A stretch of DNA of 15,842 nt from positions 1 through 15,842 of the forward strand of contig CAYMRB010000230.1 of assembly GCA_964392615.1 (NCBI GenBank). Reading direction: 5' to 3'. This DNA comes from CAYMRB01 sp964392615. Lineage in GTDB: Bacteria > Planctomycetota > UBA8108. The notes below the pieces were generated by a model. That model was not told the origin of the DNA. It worked only from the letters and a program-made list of their open reading frames with translations, and made no database searches. Shown in pieces: positions 14,110 to 15,842 of this stretch. Within the stretch, counting starts at the first letter, position 1. Every line of letters begins with the position of its first letter. The translations under genes and the position numbers were made by a program.

Positions 14110-14694
14110 TCAGTCGTCGACGAGCCTGGCGTCGACGAGGAACATGCCGTTGCGGGTCGGGTGCTTCCGGATCCCCTTGTCACCGTCGTTTGCCCACCTG
14201 CGGACAGTCCGCTCCGTCTTGCCGATCGCCTTGGCAGCAAGGCAGGCGTTCATCACGCGCACCGACACCAGCGAATCGGCGAGCGCGCGGAGATCGTCAG
14301 CGAAGGCGAACTGAACGCCGTGGTGATTCGCGGGGCGCTTCGCGAGCATGCGCCAGCGGAAGAACGCTTGGCACGGTCGGTAGTAGTCCGGACGCGGGTG
14401 ATCCGGGATCGCCGCGACAGCCTCGGCGAGCGTGAACCGTACTACACTCCCGTAGCCAGCGAGCGGCGGATGAAAGTCGCTGTGCGGCATGTCACCGACG
14501 ACATCTGGGAGCGCCCCGCGCTCAACCGCTTCGAGAACGATGTTCCCGGCGGCAATCGCGTCTTTGTTGGATACGCGGGCAACGTGCATGCGGTCGTCCG
14601 GATCCGAACGTCGCGGGAGCCGCGGCACCTGTTCCAGTCGATCCGCGATCCGTCGGAGATCGGCTGCCGCTCGATCGACCCAATCGTCAGGCAT
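14110..14694 (-). CDS. Hypothetical protein with C-terminal helix-turn-helix
   Basis: This 194-aa protein starts at ATG 14694, overlapping the integrase stop by 8 bp, so the two are probably co-translated. The N-terminal part (WVDRAAADLRRIADRLEQVP) is an amphipathic helix. The middle has no recognised motif (GYGSVVRFTLAEAVAAIPDH, PDYYRPCQAFFRWRML). The last 50 residues look like a DNA-binding winged helix: LAAKAIGKTERTVRRWANDG followed by GIRKHPTRNGMFLVDARLV. A regulatory role in the element's integration or replication switch is likely, but the family is not recognised. The frame is open upstream, but that part overlaps the integrase gene in another frame and reads as low-complexity. Confidence 0.72.
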   Translation of the reverse strand: MPDDWVDRAAADLRRIADRLEQVPRLPRRSDPDDRMHVARVSNKDAIAAGNIVLEAVERGALPDVVGDMPHSDFHPPLAGYGSVVRFTLAEAVAAIPDHPRPDYYRPCQAFFRWRMLAKRPANHHGVQFAFADDLRALADSLVSVRVMNACLAAKAIGKTERTVRRWANDGDKGIRKHPTRNGMFLVDARLVDD

Positions 14695-15841
14695 TGCGCG
14701 TCCCCTTCTCTTCCTGCTTCCCGCCACTAGCCCGCTGCTCCATCGCTGCGCGGAGCTCGTCGTCGTCGATTGCTCGGTAGTGCTTCGCCGTCGTCGTGAT
14801 GCTTCGGTGCCCGGCGAGCTTGCACGCGACGTCAAGCGGCACGCCCGCGCGGCCGCAGTCGCTGATGAAGGTCGCGCGCAGATCGTGGAACCGGCACGGC
14901 TCCACCTTGGCGCGCTTCACGGCGCCCTCGAACGCCCGCGTGACGACGCGATCGCTCGGTAGGCCGAGGACGCTCATGCTCTTGCTGCGCCTCCGCTGCT
15001 TCCGGAGGAACGCCACCGTGCGCGCGTCGAGCGGGATCCGAAACTCGCGGCGCTTCTTCATGCGCTTCGCCGGGATCCTGATCTCGCCCCCGTCGAGGTC
15101 GATGTCGGACCACCGCAGGCCGAGGAGGTTTCCTAGCCGCAGCCCGGTCCACAGCGCGAGGCGGACCGTCGGCTCGAGCCACAGTGGGGGGCGGTGGGTC
15201 TGCTCCCACTTCCGCTTGTCGGTGGTTTTCTGCCTGCCCTCGACGCCGCCGGCGTTTCGGAACCCGACCACCTTCGCCTTGTATTCATCGCGGCAGGCCG
15301 CCAGGAGGCGCTCCTGCTCGTCGGCGGCGAGGGCGCGGATCTCGCGCTCCTCCTCCTCGTAGCGCTTGATGCGCACGGGGTTCCGGCCCGCGACGAGTTC
15401 GTTGTCGATCGCCCACTCGAAGAACTGCTTCAGGTACGAGCGCTCCTTGTTGAGCGTCGCGCACGACACCTTGAGGATTCGCGCATCGAAGTAGCGCTGG
15501 ACGTGCCGCGGTTCGACCTCGCGGACCGATCCGACGATCGAGTCCTTCCAGCTCTTCGCGTAGACCTCATACGCTCGGTAGCCGCCCGCGCTCATCCGTG
15601 GCTTCTTCGTCGCGAGCCAGCGGTCGACGGCTTTGGTGAAACTCAGGTTCTGCGCAGGGGTCTTCCCCTCGGCTTCGAGGGTCTCGATCCGCTTGCGGTA
15701 CTTGCGAGCCGCGTCCAGCGAGGCCTTGCCCGTGTTGATCCAGCGCTGTGCGCGCGTCACGGTGTCGTACTCACGGACGTAGTAATACCGCGAGAGTTCG
15801 CCGCGGATCTTCCGTCTCTTCGGAGCGCTGTAGGTCTTCAT
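14687..15841 (-). CDS. int: Tyrosine recombinase / phage-type integrase
   Basis: This 384-aa site-specific recombinase has an arm-binding-like N-terminus and a SAM-like core-binding domain (about 65-160, with NKERSYLKQFFEWAIDNELV). The catalytic domain has Arg235 (TGLRLGNLLGLRW), Lys262/263 in the beta-hairpin (AKRMKKRREFRIPL), His319 and Arg322 (FHDLRATF), His345 (LAGHRSITTTAKHY) and the nucleophile Tyr355. All active-site residues are present, so it should be functional. The ATG lies at 15841-15839, the very edge of the window, and a longer protein cannot be excluded. It heads the minus-strand unit of the element, and the attachment site is probably just beyond the right edge. Confidence 0.93.
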   Translation of the reverse strand: MKTYSAPKRRKIRGELSRYYYVREYDTVTRAQRWINTGKASLDAARKYRKRIETLEAEGKTPAQNLSFTKAVDRWLATKKPRMSAGGYRAYEVYAKSWKDSIVGSVREVEPRHVQRYFDARILKVSCATLNKERSYLKQFFEWAIDNELVAGRNPVRIKRYEEEEREIRALAADEQERLLAACRDEYKAKVVGFRNAGGVEGRQKTTDKRKWEQTHRPPLWLEPTVRLALWTGLRLGNLLGLRWSDIDLDGGEIRIPAKRMKKRREFRIPLDARTVAFLRKQRRRSKSMSVLGLPSDRVVTRAFEGAVKRAKVEPCRFHDLRATFISDCGRAGVPLDVACKLAGHRSITTTAKHYRAIDDDELRAAMEQRASGGKQEEKGTRNA

Positions 15842-15842
15842 C

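Larger units (their letters stand above)
6205..15842. mobile_element. Integrated phage-satellite-like element (right end outside window)
   Basis: Downstream of the tRNA, host metabolic genes stop and a phage-type set begins. It holds a tyrosine integrase, an excisionase/AlpA-like protein, a RepA-like ATPase, a phage-type hypothetical protein, an S49 prohead-type protease and a small terminase subunit, plus accessory plus-strand genes. There is no large terminase, portal, major capsid or tail gene. Known gram-negative PICIs carry integrase, AlpA, replication genes and a small terminase, and borrow the rest from a helper phage. The left border at the tRNA 3' end is inferred. No second copy of the tRNA 3' end is visible within the window, and the border past the integrase is not included. 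A degraded prophage is the main alternative. Confidence 0.6.

Overview
The window is GC-rich throughout. A sulfatase with a C-terminal lectin-like domain, an AraC-type regulator beside it, and a plant-type GDP-mannose 3,5-epimerase homologue together suggest a Planctomycetota-like (PVC-group) bacterium. This is an inference from gene content, not from a marker gene.

Left, chromosomal part (1-6204). Three minus-strand genes form a sugar-nucleotide cluster: an epimerase, a GHMP-type sugar kinase and a two-domain nucleotidylyltransferase that runs off the left edge. They probably make an activated sugar for a surface polysaccharide. Next come a plus-strand AraC-family regulator and, convergent with it and 13 bp away, a secreted sulfatase. 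A tRNA-Arg(UCG) gene with its own promoter closes this part.

Right part (6205-15842, open at the right edge). This looks like an integrated mobile element. On the minus strand, reading right to left, are a tyrosine integrase, a protein with a C-terminal helix-turn-helix, an excisionase/AlpA-like protein, a 59-aa protein, a RepA-like AAA ATPase, a conserved phage-type protein, a coiled-coil protein, an S49 (SppA/phage C-type) protease and a Nu1-like small terminase subunit. Most of the junctions are overlapping or coupled. No large terminase, portal, capsid or tail gene is present. That gene content fits a phage satellite (PICI-like), although a decayed prophage cannot be excluded. Between the tRNA and the terminase gene lie plus-strand accessory genes of unknown function: a coiled-coil/two-TM protein split at a G8 tract, an exported protein and a single-TM protein.

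The strongest unexplained signal is inside the 3' third of the ATPase gene. Seven exact copies of the 8-mer TCAGTCCA (either strand), eleven copies of its AGTCCA core and two hairpins lie within about 380 bp. The copies fall in different reading frames, so selection appears to act on the DNA. I propose a replication origin or Rep-binding iteron cluster of the element.
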